A DNA stretch of 64,000 bases from an uncultured Lachnospiraceae bacterium (lineage in GTDB: Bacteria; Bacillota; Clostridia; Lachnospirales; Lachnospiraceae). The notes beneath the pieces are model-generated. The model was not told the DNA's origin. It saw only the letters and a program-made list of their open reading frames with translations, and ran no database searches. Shown here piece by piece: positions 1-11,139 of the stretch (the stretch's first letter is position 1; every line of letters starts with the position of its first letter). A program made the translations under genes and the position numbers. Location: positions 1 to 64,000 of the forward strand of contig CAMVPR010000003.1 in the NCBI GenBank assembly GCA_947169385.1, read 5' to 3'.

Positions 1-342
1 GCTCTTGCTTATGTCGGTGATACGGTTTTTGATCTTATTTTTAGGACTGTTGTTGTGAGTCGACATAATATGGCTGCCAACAAGTATCACAACGAGGTTA
101 AGAATTATGTTAGCGCGGTTGCTCAATCGGAGATGGTTGAGAAGATGAAGGAGCATTTTACTGAAGAGGAAGAGAGAGTGTTTCTCAGAGGAAGGAATTC
201 GAAGCCTTATAATAAGGCGAAGAATGCTTCGGTTATTGAGTATCAGAGGGCGACCGGGTTGGAGTGTTTAGTGGGGTATTTGTATCTAAAAAAGGATATG
301 AAGCGTGTAATTGAGTTGATTCACTATGCGGTGGATGAATGA
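1..342 (+). CDS. mrnC: Mini-ribonuclease III (5' truncated by window edge)
   Basis: Frame is open from base 1 (ALAYVGDTVFDLIFRTVVVSRHNMAANKYHNEV...), matching the MrnC/RNase III-like N-terminal pattern; stop at 340-342. Confidence 0.9.
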   Translation, partial: ALAYVGDTVFDLIFRTVVVSRHNMAANKYHNEVKNYVSAVAQSEMVEKMKEHFTEEEERVFLRGRNSKPYNKAKNASVIEYQRATGLECLVGYLYLKKDMKRVIELIHYAVDE

Positions 343-678
343 ATAATTTATATGTCATTCTGAGTGAACCTCATTCTGTCATTCTGAGCGAAGCGAAGAA
401 TCTTTATCCTGAACGAAGTGAGGGATAATTAATTATGACGAGCCCGGCAGCACTATGCTATGTCGGACACGCTCTCGCTTCGTAAAAACGTAGCGGTACT
501 AAATTCGTACTTCGCGATGCTTGTACTCATTAAGTACCGACGTTTTTAAAGAGTCCGACGTAAGCATATGTGCTGCCGGGCTCTGTATGGTATAGAAAAC
601 CTGTCATTCTGAGCGAAGCGAAGAATCTTAATTAATTACACTCAGGGTGGCGGAGCCACCGGGGAAAGGTATGATGGT

Positions 679-1419
679 ATGGAGAAGAATATTGGTACTA
701 TAGAGGGTAGGAACCCTGTGTTAGAGGCTTTTAGAGCTGGCAACGCGGTTGACAAGTTATACGTTCTTAAGGGATGTTTCGATGGCCCGGTGCAGTCTAT
801 TGTCAGGGAGGCCAAGAAGCAGGGAACTCTTATTGATTTTGTTGATAAGACAAGGCTTGATCAGATGTCTGAGACAGGACACCATCAGGGTGTTATCGCC
901 AAGGTTGCAGCCTACGATTATTCAAGTGTTGATGACATTTTGGCAAATGCTAAAGACAAAGGTGAAGATCCTTTTATTATTATATTGGACGGAATTGAAG
1001 ATCCGCATAATCTTGGGGCGATTATAAGAACAGCCAACTTGAGTGGTGCTCATGGCGTTATTATTCCTAAGCACAGAGCTGTGGGGCTTACTTCTACGGT
1101 TGCCAAGACTTCTGCCGGGGCACTTAATTACACTCCGGTTGCTAAGGTTACCAACCTATCACAGACTATTGATGAGCTTAAGGATAAGGGATTATGGTTT
1201 GCCGCTGCTGCGATGGATGGAGATGTTATGTACAGAGCCAATCTTAAAGGGCCTATCGGTCTTGTTATAGGTAATGAAGGCAGCGGGGTTAGCCGTTTGG
1301 TTAGAGAGCACTGTGATATGACAGTTTCAATCCCGATGAGCGGAGATATTGATTCGCTTAACGCTTCGGTTGCTGCCGGAGTACTTGCTTTTGAGGTGGT
1401 ACGACAGAGGATGTCATAA
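679..1419 (+). CDS. rlmB: 23S rRNA (guanosine-2'-O)-methyltransferase, SpoU/TrmH family
   Basis: SpoU motifs: ILDGIEDPHNLGAIIRTA, GLVIGNEGSGVSRLV, IPMSGDIDSLNASVAAGV. Confidence 0.95.
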   Translation: MEKNIGTIEGRNPVLEAFRAGNAVDKLYVLKGCFDGPVQSIVREAKKQGTLIDFVDKTRLDQMSETGHHQGVIAKVAAYDYSSVDDILANAKDKGEDPFIIILDGIEDPHNLGAIIRTANLSGAHGVIIPKHRAVGLTSTVAKTSAGALNYTPVAKVTNLSQTIDELKDKGLWFAAAAMDGDVMYRANLKGPIGLVIGNEGSGVSRLVREHCDMTVSIPMSGDIDSLNASVAAGVLAFEVVRQRMS

Positions 1420-1434
1420 CGAGGAGAGGTGTTA

Positions 1435-2028
1435 ATGAACGAGGCTAAAGAGCTTGAACTTATCAGAAAGAGTAAAAACGATGATTCTATAGCTATGGAG
1501 ATTCTTTTGAATAAGTATAGGGGTATGGTTATTAAAGAGAGCAGAAAGCTTTATCTCATTGGAGCCGACGAGGAGGACCTTATCCAAGAAGGAATGATTG
1601 GTCTTTTCAAGTCTATCAGGGACTATGATGAGTCGGCAAATGTTGATTTTCTGGGCTTTGCAAGCATTTGCATTAAGAGACAACTTGCAAGCGCGGTTAG
1701 GCGCGCTAACCGGGGCAAGTTTAAGATACTTAACGATGCTTTATCTATTGATGCGACCGCCGACGAGGAGAATGGCGGAAGCATAATGGACTATCTTGAT
1801 TCGGATGTTTTAAGTCCCGAGGATAGGGTTATTGAGATGGAGAGGATTGACATGATTTGGGAGTCAATCAGGAACAATCTCTCAGACTATGAGAAGAGTG
1901 TGCTTGAGCTTTATCTTGATGGCTACAAATACGACGAGATAGGCAAGAAACTCGATAAAGATACCAAGTCAATAGACAATGCCATACAGCGCATCAGGAG
2001 TAAGCTTTCAGTGGCTATTGATGAGTGA
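1435..2028 (+). CDS. sigH: RNA polymerase sigma factor, SigH-like
   Basis: Region 2 (EEDLIQEGMIGLFKSIRDYD) and region 4 (LYLDGYKYDEIGKKLDKDTKSIDNAIQRIRSKL); ATG at 1435 preceded by gaggagaggtg. Confidence 0.85.
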   Translation: MNEAKELELIRKSKNDDSIAMEILLNKYRGMVIKESRKLYLIGADEEDLIQEGMIGLFKSIRDYDESANVDFLGFASICIKRQLASAVRRANRGKFKILNDALSIDATADEENGGSIMDYLDSDVLSPEDRVIEMERIDMIWESIRNNLSDYEKSVLELYLDGYKYDEIGKKLDKDTKSIDNAIQRIRSKLSVAIDE

Positions 2029-2090
2029 TTTCAAGGGAGTATACGGAATTATGGGTGTAACTAGCAGATATTAATTGCATTAATTATAGT

Positions 2091-2128
2091 AAACGCAACA
2101 CTTTTATGGTGTTGCGTTTAACTTTTTT
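2091..2128 (+). terminator. Rho-independent terminator after sigH-like gene
   Basis: AAACGCAACAC / GTGTTGCGTTT stem followed by AACTTTTTT. Confidence 0.8.
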
Positions 2129-2191
2129 GAAATTTTTAAAAATAATGCTTGCTAAGAAATATAAAATGTGATATTATACCGTTTGTTGAGT

Positions 2192-2264
2192 GCTTCCATA
2201 GCTCAGGTGGTAGAGCGCATCATTGGTAATGATGAGGTCACGGGTCCGACTCCCGTTGGAAGCT
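2192..2264 (+). tRNA. tRNA-Thr (anticodon GGT)
   Basis: Cloverleaf: acceptor GCTTCCA/TGGAAGC, anticodon stem-loop CATCA-TTGGTAA-TGATG, T arm ACGGG-TCCGACT-CCCGT. Confidence 0.95.
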
Positions 2265-2268
2265 TTAA

Positions 2269-2309
2269 GGCTTAAATCCTTGATAATATAGGATTTAAGC
2301 CATTTTTTT
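2269..2309 (+). terminator. Rho-independent terminator after tRNA-Thr
   Basis: GGCTTAAATCCT / AGGATTTAAGCC stem then ATTTTTTT. Confidence 0.85.
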
Positions 2310-2395
2310 GTCATTTTTTTAAGCTTTTATACTTTATTTTTGTTATAGAAAATGCTATAATACTGACATCTATGTGATTACAAGGATGATGTTTT

Positions 2396-2983
2396 ATGAA
2401 TTATAATATTTATAAAAGAATAATATCCATTCTTATAGCGATTCTGCTGGTGTTATCGCCTGTTAGTGTTTACGCAGAGGATAATCCGACAGACGCTTTA
2501 TTTATGGACAATATAGAAGTTTATTCGACAACGATGACACCGAGATATTCATATGATTATGGTGCGAGTGACCTTAAGATTATGACCTGTATCATTTACG
2601 CCGAGGCAGGTAACCAATCTCAGAAGGGTAGAGTTGCGGTCGGCAATTGCATTATGAACAGGGTTAGAGATCCGCGATTCCCTAACAATATTCATGATGT
2701 TGTATATGCTAAGAATCAGTTTACGGCAGTTACAGGCGCTCATTACAAGAATGCGCTTAAGCAATACAGCAAGATTAATAAGACCAACACAATTGTTGCT
2801 AAGACAATGAGGAAATGCAAAACTGCGGCCAAGACAGCTATGGGAGGAACCAGTTATATCGGAACTTATCTCTTTTATGCGAGGTATGATAACTGGCTTG
2901 CGAAGAAGGCGCTTAACGATCCTTCTGTGCACACCAAGCGTTTGGGCGATCATGTATTTTTTGACGAATATCCTAAGAATTAA
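2396..2983 (+). CDS. Secreted cell wall hydrolase (Hydrolase_2/SleB-like)
   Basis: Signal peptide, then DLKIMTCIIYAEAGNQSQKGRVAVGNCIMNRV, typical of SleB-like hydrolases. Confidence 0.85.
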   Translation: MNYNIYKRIISILIAILLVLSPVSVYAEDNPTDALFMDNIEVYSTTMTPRYSYDYGASDLKIMTCIIYAEAGNQSQKGRVAVGNCIMNRVRDPRFPNNIHDVVYAKNQFTAVTGAHYKNALKQYSKINKTNTIVAKTMRKCKTAAKTAMGGTSYIGTYLFYARYDNWLAKKALNDPSVHTKRLGDHVFFDEYPKN

Positions 2984-2998
2984 TAATAGGAGGACATT

Positions 2999-4696
2999 AT
3001 GGCTGAGGATAAGATTATTACAGAGAATGAAGACAAGGAAGTAGTTTCTAAGAACTTCATTGAGCAGGAGATAGATAAGGATTTAGCAGAGGGTGTTTAC
3101 GACAAGGTGGTTACAAGATTTCCACCTGAGCCTAACGGATATCTTCATATAGGACACGCCAAGTCTATACTTCTTAACTACGGTTTGAGCAAGAAGTATA
3201 ACGGTACATTTCATTTGCGTTTCGATGATACCAACCCTACCAAGGAGAAGACTGAGTTCGTTGAGTCAATCAAGAAGGATGTTGAGTGGCTTGGTGCAGA
3301 TTTTAAGGATCATCTTTATTTCGCATCTGATTATTTTGACAAGATGTATGAGGCAGCAATTACCCTTATCAAGAAGGGTAAGGCTTATGTATGTGATCTT
3401 TCACCTGAGGAGATTAGAGAATATAGAGGAACTCTAAAGGAGCCCGGTAAGAACAGCCCTTATCGTGATCGTTCAATTGAGGAGAATCTGGACCTTTTCG
3501 AGCGTATGAAGAATGGAGAGTTTCCTGATGGTAGTAAGGTATTAAGAGCTAAGATAGATATGAGCGCAGGTAACATCAATATGCGTGACCCTATCATTTA
3601 CCGTATTGCAAGGATGACTCACCACAATACAGGAGATAAGTGGTGTATCTATCCTATGTATGATTTTGCTCATCCTATTGAGGATGCGATTGAGGGTGTT
3701 ACACATTCAATCTGTACGCTTGAGTTTGAGGATCACAGACCGCTTTATGATTGGGTTGTAAGAGAGGTTGGATTTGAGCATCCACCTAGACAGATTGAGT
3801 TCGCTAAGCTTTACCTTACCAACGTTATTACCGGTAAGAGATACATCAAGAAGCTTGTTGAGGACGGAATTGTTGACGGTTGGGATGATCCAAGACTTGT
3901 TTCAATAAGCGCATTAAGAAGAAGAGGTTTCACGCCTGAGTCTATCAAGATGTTTATGGAGCTTTCAGGTGTTTCTAAGGCTAACTCTTCGTCTGATTAT
4001 GCTATGCTCGAGTACTGTATCAGAGAGGATCTTAAGCTTAAGAAGCCTAGAGTTATGGCAGTGCTTGATCCTATTAAGCTTGTCATTGACAATTATCCTG
4101 AGGGACAGACAGAGGAGCTTGAGGTTGACAATAACCTTGAGAATGAAGAACTTGGTAAGCGTATGGTTCCATTTTCAAGAGAGTTATATATTAACAGAGA
4201 TGACTTTATGATTGAGCCACCTAAGAAGTATTTCAGACTTTTCCCTGGCAATGAAGTAAGACTTATGAATGCTTATTTTGTGACCTGTACAGGTTATGAG
4301 ACAGATGATGACGGCAATGTTACCGTAGTTCATGCTACTTATGATCCTGAGACCAAGAGCGGTTCCGGCTTTACAGGACGCAAGGTCAAGGGTACTATTC
4401 ACTGGGTTAATGCAGCTACTGCTATCAAGGCAGAGGTTAGATTATACGAGAATATTGTTGATGAAGAGAAGGGTGTATATAACGAGGAAGACGGAACAGT
4501 TAATGTCAATCCTAATTCTTTGACGGTTCTTAACGAGTGTTACTTAGAGCCTTCATTGAAGGATGCTAAGGCGTATGACAGCTTCCAGTTCGTAAGACAG
4601 GGTTATTTTACTGTTGATGCTAAGGATTCTACTCCGGATCATATGGTATTTAACCGTATTGTTTCCCTTAAGAGTTCATTTAGACCTGGCAAATGA
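2999..4696 (+). CDS. glnS: Glutamine--tRNA ligase
   Basis: Class I HIGH motif ([14 protein letters not shown]) and GlnRS blocks ([17 protein letters not shown]-like SGVSKANS region); RBS taggagg. Confidence 0.95.
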   Translation: MAEDKIITENEDKEVVSKNFIEQEIDKDLAEGVYDKVVTRFPPEPNGYLHIGHAKSILLNYGLSKKYNGTFHLRFDDTNPTKEKTEFVESIKKDVEWLGADFKDHLYFASDYFDKMYEAAITLIKKGKAYVCDLSPEEIREYRGTLKEPGKNSPYRDRSIEENLDLFERMKNGEFPDGSKVLRAKIDMSAGNINMRDPIIYRIARMTHHNTGDKWCIYPMYDFAHPIEDAIEGVTHSICTLEFEDHRPLYDWVVREVGFEHPPRQIEFAKLYLTNVITGKRYIKKLVEDGIVDGWDDPRLVSISALRRRGFTPESIKMFMELSGVSKANSSSDYAMLEYCIREDLKLKKPRVMAVLDPIKLVIDNYPEGQTEELEVDNNLENEELGKRMVPFSRELYINRDDFMIEPPKKYFRLFPGNEVRLMNAYFVTCTGYETDDDGNVTVVHATYDPETKSGSGFTGRKVKGTIHWVNAATAIKAEVRLYENIVDEEKGVYNEEDGTVNVNPNSLTVLNECYLEPSLKDAKAYDSFQFVRQGYFTVDAKDSTPDHMVFNRIVSLKSSFRPGK

Positions 4697-4712
4697 TATA
4701 GGAGGAATCTAG

Positions 4713-5534
4713 ATGGGTTTATTTTCCAAGAACAAAGCTCCTGAAACAGTCGAGCCTGTTAAGAAAGTTGAAGAAGTTAAAGAGATAGTCATAAGAGATG
4801 AGATTATTGCAAATGAAGACGAGTATATTTTCGATAAATCATTTCAATGTCCTCTTTGTGACAAGAATTTCAAGATGAAGAAGATGCGAATTAACAAGGA
4901 CAGAATTATGTCTCAGGATACCGATCTTAGAAATGTTTATTCTAAGGTGGACCACTACAAATACGGTGCATTGGTGTGTCCGAGATGTGGCTATGCGGCT
5001 CTTGATGATATGTTTAAGCCACTTGCCAAGTCCAGAAAAGACATGGTTAAAGAAGGGATAAGCGCTGAGTTTAGTGGGCTTGATCTTCCGGATGGACCGT
5101 TTTCCTATGATGATGCGATAAGAATTCACGAGCATATCAATAAGTGCAATGACGTTAGAGAGGCTAAGGCGAGCGAGAAGGCATTTAGCTATCTTAGAAT
5201 GGCTTGGCTTTATAGAGGTAAGAATGAGTGTACCGAGTCTCCAAGTGCCAAGGCTGATTTGCAGGCTAAGGAAGATGAGTACATTGCTAAAGCACAGGAA
5301 GCATTTGTCGAAGCGATAGGCAACGAGACATTTCCTATGTGTGGTTTAGATGAGCAGACAGTCAATTATATATTGGCAGATCTTTCGAGAAAGCTTCTTA
5401 AGTTCAATGATGCTTTTCAACTTATAAGCAGAATTGTGGTCTCTAATTCCGCTCCTGCACGTCTTAAAGACAAGGCGCGTGATTTAAGAGAGATCATGGA
5501 TGAAGATAAGAAGAGACTTGGAATAGAAGATTAG
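4713..5534 (+). CDS. DUF2225 family zinc-ribbon protein
   Basis: N-terminal CPLCDKNFK...VCPRCGYAALDDMF typical of DUF2225. Confidence 0.8.
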   Translation: MGLFSKNKAPETVEPVKKVEEVKEIVIRDEIIANEDEYIFDKSFQCPLCDKNFKMKKMRINKDRIMSQDTDLRNVYSKVDHYKYGALVCPRCGYAALDDMFKPLAKSRKDMVKEGISAEFSGLDLPDGPFSYDDAIRIHEHINKCNDVREAKASEKAFSYLRMAWLYRGKNECTESPSAKADLQAKEDEYIAKAQEAFVEAIGNETFPMCGLDEQTVNYILADLSRKLLKFNDAFQLISRIVVSNSAPARLKDKARDLREIMDEDKKRLGIED

Positions 5535-5551
5535 GTAAATGAGGACTGATT

Positions 5552-6244
5552 ATGAGTACAGATTGTGGAAGTCGTAAAGTATATATCGTTCTTAGTCGTA
5601 CCGGAACATTTGTGGCTAAGGGAATCAGGAGATTTACAGGCGAGCCGTATTCGCACAGCTCGATATCATTTGACCCTGAATTGAGAGTTATGTATAGCTT
5701 TGCAAGGCGAGGAATATACAATCCGCTTAATGCAGGTTTTATTGAGGAGAGACTCGATACAGGTATATTCGGAAGAGAGACAGAGACCGGATGTGCAGTG
5801 TATTGCCTTGAGCTTTCTAACGAGGACTTTAAGAAGATTGAAGATGTAGTATCTACAATGGTTGCTAATAAGGAAGAGTATGGCTACAATTTTACAGGGA
5901 TGTTCTTAGCGGGCATTAATTATCCTGTTACTGCAGATAAAGCATTCTTCTGTTCTCAGTTTTTGGCATGGCTTATGGGACAGGTCGGAATAAGTATCGC
6001 CGACAAGGAATACTCGCTTGTTAAGCCTGGAGACATAAGGGATAGATTGAAGTCTTATATGATATATGAAGGAGTGTTGCAGGAGTATCCTGAATATCAT
6101 AGAAAGCATAATAATATCGATAACAAGTCAATATTAGATGTGGATTATCTTAAGAACAAGGCATATAAGAAGATGGAAGATCAGCATGAGAGTCTGGTCA
6201 AGAGACTTAAAGGTGTGTTCTTAGGACACCAGGAAGCAGTATAA
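5552..6244 (+). CDS. Permuted papain-like (YiiX/NlpC-P60 superfamily) protein
   Basis: VYIVLSRTGTFVAKGIRRFTGEPYSHSSI and downstream FFCSQFLAWLM: His/Cys arrangement of permuted NlpC/P60 enzymes. Confidence 0.6.
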   Translation: MSTDCGSRKVYIVLSRTGTFVAKGIRRFTGEPYSHSSISFDPELRVMYSFARRGIYNPLNAGFIEERLDTGIFGRETETGCAVYCLELSNEDFKKIEDVVSTMVANKEEYGYNFTGMFLAGINYPVTADKAFFCSQFLAWLMGQVGISIADKEYSLVKPGDIRDRLKSYMIYEGVLQEYPEYHRKHNNIDNKSILDVDYLKNKAYKKMEDQHESLVKRLKGVFLGHQEAV

Positions 6245-6245
6245 C

Positions 6246-6275
6246 AAACCACCGGGTTTATAGCCCGGTGGTTTG
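6246..6275. terminator. Bidirectional terminator between convergent genes
   Basis: AAACCACCGGG-TTTATAG-CCCGGTGGTTT between convergent CDSs. Confidence 0.8.
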
Positions 6276-6276
6276 T

Positions 6277-7011
6277 TTATGACATAAAATGATTGGTTTT
6301 GTTGATCATTCTTGGGATTGCGTCCCTTGAGTTTTTAGGGTCGGCGCCTTGATTTCTGTAGTCGTTAAGGTCGATGAACCACTCGATATCTCCGTTGACT
6401 CTGGTCATTCCGTCGAAGAATACCTTGTCCACTGCAGATAAGAACTCGTTTAGTTCATTGTCTTTAAGGTTCTTAGGCGCTTCCTTATAAAGCATTCCGT
6501 AGTGGTACACGCAGAATCCTTTAGATGAAGTAAGCTTGGCTCTGAATGCTGTATCCTTCTTCCACAGCGCGAATATCGTTCCGATATATCTTGAAAATGA
6601 ATCCTCTATTCTGTCACACACAAAGCATTTGCCTTCTAATGCATCAACGTAGTCACTTACGGAGTTGGTACCGCCTGCCTTCTTAAACAGACCTGCGGAA
6701 CTTGAAGGCTTTTGGTTAGACAGACCTTTAAGGTCTCTTATAATCTTCTGTGAGTGGGTGTCAAGCATGAGAGCCAATCCCAGTCTGTTCTTCTGCTCGT
6801 AAAGCATTCTTATGTGCTTATAGCAGAAACCTTTCTCGTCTGTTACGGCTCTGTTGTCATCTTCCATGTAGCTTGGGCCCATGGTAAAGTCTATTGCATT
6901 GTCCTCTAACTGCTTATACATAGCGCATACCGGGCATTCGCAATCTGCGTCAAATGCATCATTTACCGGAATTGTATATAATTGCTCTTTCATAGTAATC
7001 CTGCCTTTCAA
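6277..7011 (-). CDS. DUF6062 family protein
   Basis: CECPVCAMYKQLEDNAIDFTMGPSYMEDDNR...GFCYKHIRMLY pattern with repeated CxxC / GFCxxH; family name from memory. Confidence 0.7.
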   Translation of the reverse strand: MKGRITMKEQLYTIPVNDAFDADCECPVCAMYKQLEDNAIDFTMGPSYMEDDNRAVTDEKGFCYKHIRMLYEQKNRLGLALMLDTHSQKIIRDLKGLSNQKPSSSAGLFKKAGGTNSVSDYVDALEGKCFVCDRIEDSFSRYIGTIFALWKKDTAFRAKLTSSKGFCVYHYGMLYKEAPKNLKDNELNEFLSAVDKVFFDGMTRVNGDIEWFIDLNDYRNQGADPKNSRDAIPRMINKTNHFMS

Positions 7012-7116
7012 ATATAATCGGGTTCTTCTAACATTTTACCATAAACATACAGCTAAAAAAAGTTAAAAAAAGGTCTTGATTTTTTTCTTATATACGAGTA
7101 TTATATGTATTGATGA

Positions 7117-7143
7117 TTAGCACTCGATTTAAGTGAGTGCTAA
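7117..7143 (+). promoter_or_regulatory. CIRCE element (HrcA operator)
   Basis: Perfect TTAGCACTC-N9-GAGTGCTAA upstream of groES. Confidence 0.98.
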
Positions 7144-7191
7144 CAAACAGGATTACAGAATAAGAATTAATATTTTAAGGAGGTCTTCGTT

Positions 7192-7479
7192 ATGAAGTTA
7201 AAACCATTAGGTGACAGAGTTGTATTGAAGCAATTGGCTGCAGAAGAGACTACCAAGTCTGGTATCGTTCTTCCTGGTCAGAATAAGGAGAAGCCACAGC
7301 AGGCAGAAGTTATCGCAGTTGGACCTGGAGAGGTTGTTGATGGCGAGACTGTACCTATGGAGGTTAAAGTTGGAGATAAGGTTATCTACTCTCGTTTCGT
7401 AGGCAATGAGATCAAGGTAGATGACGAGGAAGTTATGGTTGTCAGCCAGAAGGATATTTTGGCAATTATCGAGGAATAA
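7192..7479 (+). CDS. groES: Co-chaperonin GroES
   Basis: MKLKPLGDRVVLKQL...TKSGIVLPG..., downstream of CIRCE, upstream of groL. Confidence 0.98.
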   Translation: MKLKPLGDRVVLKQLAAEETTKSGIVLPGQNKEKPQQAEVIAVGPGEVVDGETVPMEVKVGDKVIYSRFVGNEIKVDDEEVMVVSQKDILAIIEE

Positions 7480-7502
7480 TATCATTTTCATATAATATTT
7501 AG

Positions 7503-9143
<1,641 letters not shown>

Positions 9144-9163
9144 CGATAACCGATTTAGAAGGC

Positions 9164-9203
9164 AAAAGTCCCTATCACGCTTGCGTGGTAGGGACTTTTT
9201 CTT
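9164..9203 (+). terminator. Terminator after groL
   Basis: AAAAGTCCCTATCACGC-TTGCGTGGTAGGGACTTTTT. Confidence 0.85.
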
Positions 9204-9221
9204 TCTAAATCGAAACGATAT

Positions 9222-9402
9222 GAGCGCGAAGAACGAGCAAAGCGAGTTCGAGAGCGCGAATAGCGAAGAATTGCGAGAGCGAAGCGAAGCAATTCGTGTT
9301 ATCGTTATAAAGATAAAAAACAAATCCAAGCGCGAAGAACGAGCAAAGCGAGTTCGAGAGCGCGAATATCGAAGAATTGCGAGAGCGAAGCGAAGCAATT
9401 CG
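9222..9402. repeat. Two copies of an approximately 75-bp GCGAA-rich repeat
   Basis: gcgcgaagaacgagcaaagcgagttcgagagcgcgaatancgaagaattgcgagagcgaagcgaagcaattcg at about 9224-9297 and 9330-9402, differing by one base. Confidence 0.9.
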
Positions 9403-9426
9403 TTATCGTTATTTATAGATTTTTTT

Positions 9427-9578
9427 AGAGCAATATATGTTATTTTCGTGGGCGCCTCTCGGCTCGATTGTGCGCAGCTCACGTTACTAAACGCATGCCC
9501 CCAAATGCTAAAGCATCTGGGGGCATTTGTTAAGTAACGAGGCGCACAAACGCCACGAAAGATAACATATATTGCTCT
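9427..9578. repeat. About 150-bp fold-back element
   Basis: Arms AGAGCAATATATGTTATTTTCGTGGGCG / CGCCACGAAAGATAACATATATTGCTCT, with nested GTTACT...AAGTAAC and a central ATGCCCCCAAATGC...GCATCTGGGGGCAT hairpin. Confidence 0.9.
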
Positions 9579-9780
9579 TTTATGTTGGTGAACGGTTATC
9601 GTTACATCTATACCATGCCGGTTTTTTTCAGAGAAAAAATGAGTATAGTTTTTTGAGGTTTGTCATTCTGAGCGTTAGCGAAGAATCTTTTTATTGAAAG
9701 ATTCGCTAAAATAATGTACATTAATTATAGTTGAATCAAGAGGGGTAATGCACATTAATTATTATGAAGGAGGGTATAAT

Positions 9781-10506
9781 ATGTACAGATTTGAACGCAG
9801 TATATCATTTTTTCTTATTGTAGTAACAGCATTTCTTTTAGGGGTGCCGTCGATTGTGGCATTTGCAGGAGATACTCCGCCGGCTCCCGATAACTTGAAG
9901 CAGGTATCTTGTACTGAGGATTCAGTCACTGTTGCTTGGGAAACAACCGGTAATTGGAATACATATCAGATTATAATTAGAAATACCAAACAAGAGAATC
10001 CTCAATTTGGTGACGAGTGGATTAATTGCCGAGACGTGAACAATATGAAGTATACATTTAATCATCTTAATTGTGGGCAGACATATTATGTATATCTTAG
10101 ATCTGCAGATGTTGAGATGACCAATATATACGAGGATGGGCATCCTGTAACAGTGTGGGATATTTATGGAAGCGAAGTATTATCTATTACCGTAACCCCT
10201 AAGAAAGAGAATCCAATCTCTGTTACCGGTAAGACTGCTAAAGTAAAGTATAGTAAGGTTAAGAAAAAGACACAGTATCTTGCAGTGTCCAAGATTATGA
10301 GAATAGAGAATTCTAACGGATCCTTAACTTACAAGAAGACTTCCGGCAATAAGAAGATTACAATCAACAAAAAGACCGGAAAAGTTACAGTTAAGAAGGG
10401 GATTAAAAAGAGTTTCTACACAGTGACAGTTGATGTAAGTACTAAGGGGAATGATTCATATTCTCCTGCTACCAAATCAGTAACATTTTATATAAATGTA
10501 AATTAG
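9781..10506 (+). CDS. Secreted fibronectin type III-like domain protein
   Basis: Signal peptide (MYRFERSISFFLIVVTAFLLGVPSIVAFA) then FN3-like PPAPDNLKQVSCTEDSVTVAWETT; strong RBS gaaggagggtataat before ATG 9781 (ORF track start 9748). Confidence 0.75.
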   Translation: MYRFERSISFFLIVVTAFLLGVPSIVAFAGDTPPAPDNLKQVSCTEDSVTVAWETTGNWNTYQIIIRNTKQENPQFGDEWINCRDVNNMKYTFNHLNCGQTYYVYLRSADVEMTNIYEDGHPVTVWDIYGSEVLSITVTPKKENPISVTGKTAKVKYSKVKKKTQYLAVSKIMRIENSNGSLTYKKTSGNKKITINKKTGKVTVKKGIKKSFYTVTVDVSTKGNDSYSPATKSVTFYINVN

Positions 10507-10512
10507 ATTATT

Positions 10513-10541
10513 AAAGGGCGGAGATTGACTCCGCCTTTTTT
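10513..10541. terminator. Terminator between convergent genes
   Basis: AAAGGGCGGAG-ATTGA-CTCCGCCTTTTTT. Confidence 0.8.
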
Positions 10542-11139
10542 AGAATGTTAGTAACTCGTGATATACTCGAGATATCGGTAGACCGACCACATTGTTATAA
10601 TCGCCCTCGATTCGGTCAACCAAGATTGCGCCAAGACCCTGGATTCCGTATGCGCCGGCTTTATCTAAAGGTTCACCGGATGCAACATACATATCGATTA
10701 TATCATCAGTATAATCTAGCATATATACGAGAGTCTCCTCGTAAAAAGATTTTGTTTCAACAATCTCCTTATTGTGTACTTTGGCAAATGTTACTCCTGT
10801 AAATACGCTGTGGCTGTGCCCTCTTAAGTCGCTTAGCATACGCTTGGCGTCTTCTTCATTTGCAGGCTTACCGTAGATCCTGTTATCATTTGCAACAACT
10901 GTATCGGCACCTATTACAATTACATCGTACTCCTGGGTAGGGAGATTCCTTATTACTCCCTGGGCTACGTCAAGGCACTTCTGCTCGGATAACTCTAAGA
11001 CAACATCTGAAGGGATTGTCTTGGTTACAACTTCTTCTACCTCACTCGGGATTACTTCATATTCAAGTCCGACTTGAGCCATCAGTTCCTTTCGCCTTGG
11101 AGAATTGGAAGCTAATATTATTGCATCTGTCGTATTCAT
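10540..11139 (-). CDS. maf: Maf family nucleotide pyrophosphatase
   Basis: IILASNSPRRKELMAQVG and IGADTVVANDNRIYGKPANEEDAKRML. Confidence 0.95.
   Translation of the reverse strand: MNTTDAIILASNSPRRKELMAQVGLEYEVIPSEVEEVVTKTIPSDVVLELSEQKCLDVAQGVIRNLPTQEYDVIVIGADTVVANDNRIYGKPANEEDAKRMLSDLRGHSHSVFTGVTFAKVHNKEIVETKSFYEETLVYMLDYTDDIIDMYVASGEPLDKAGAYGIQGLGAILVDRIEGDYNNVVGLPISRVYHELLTF

Noticed and set aside
2192-2264. tRNA-Thr as an integration site for the accessory islands
   Set aside because: No integrase or tRNA 3' duplication nearby; accessory regions are tens of kb away.
9181-9537. 118-aa ORF after groEL
   Set aside because: Runs through the GCGAA repeat and fold-back element; low-complexity KRE sequence, no RBS or family resemblance.
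9427-9578. Large palindrome as an integron attC or attachment site
   Set aside because: No integrase in the window and no attC core (RYYYAAC/GTTRRRY) arrangement; better explained as a fold-back repeat.
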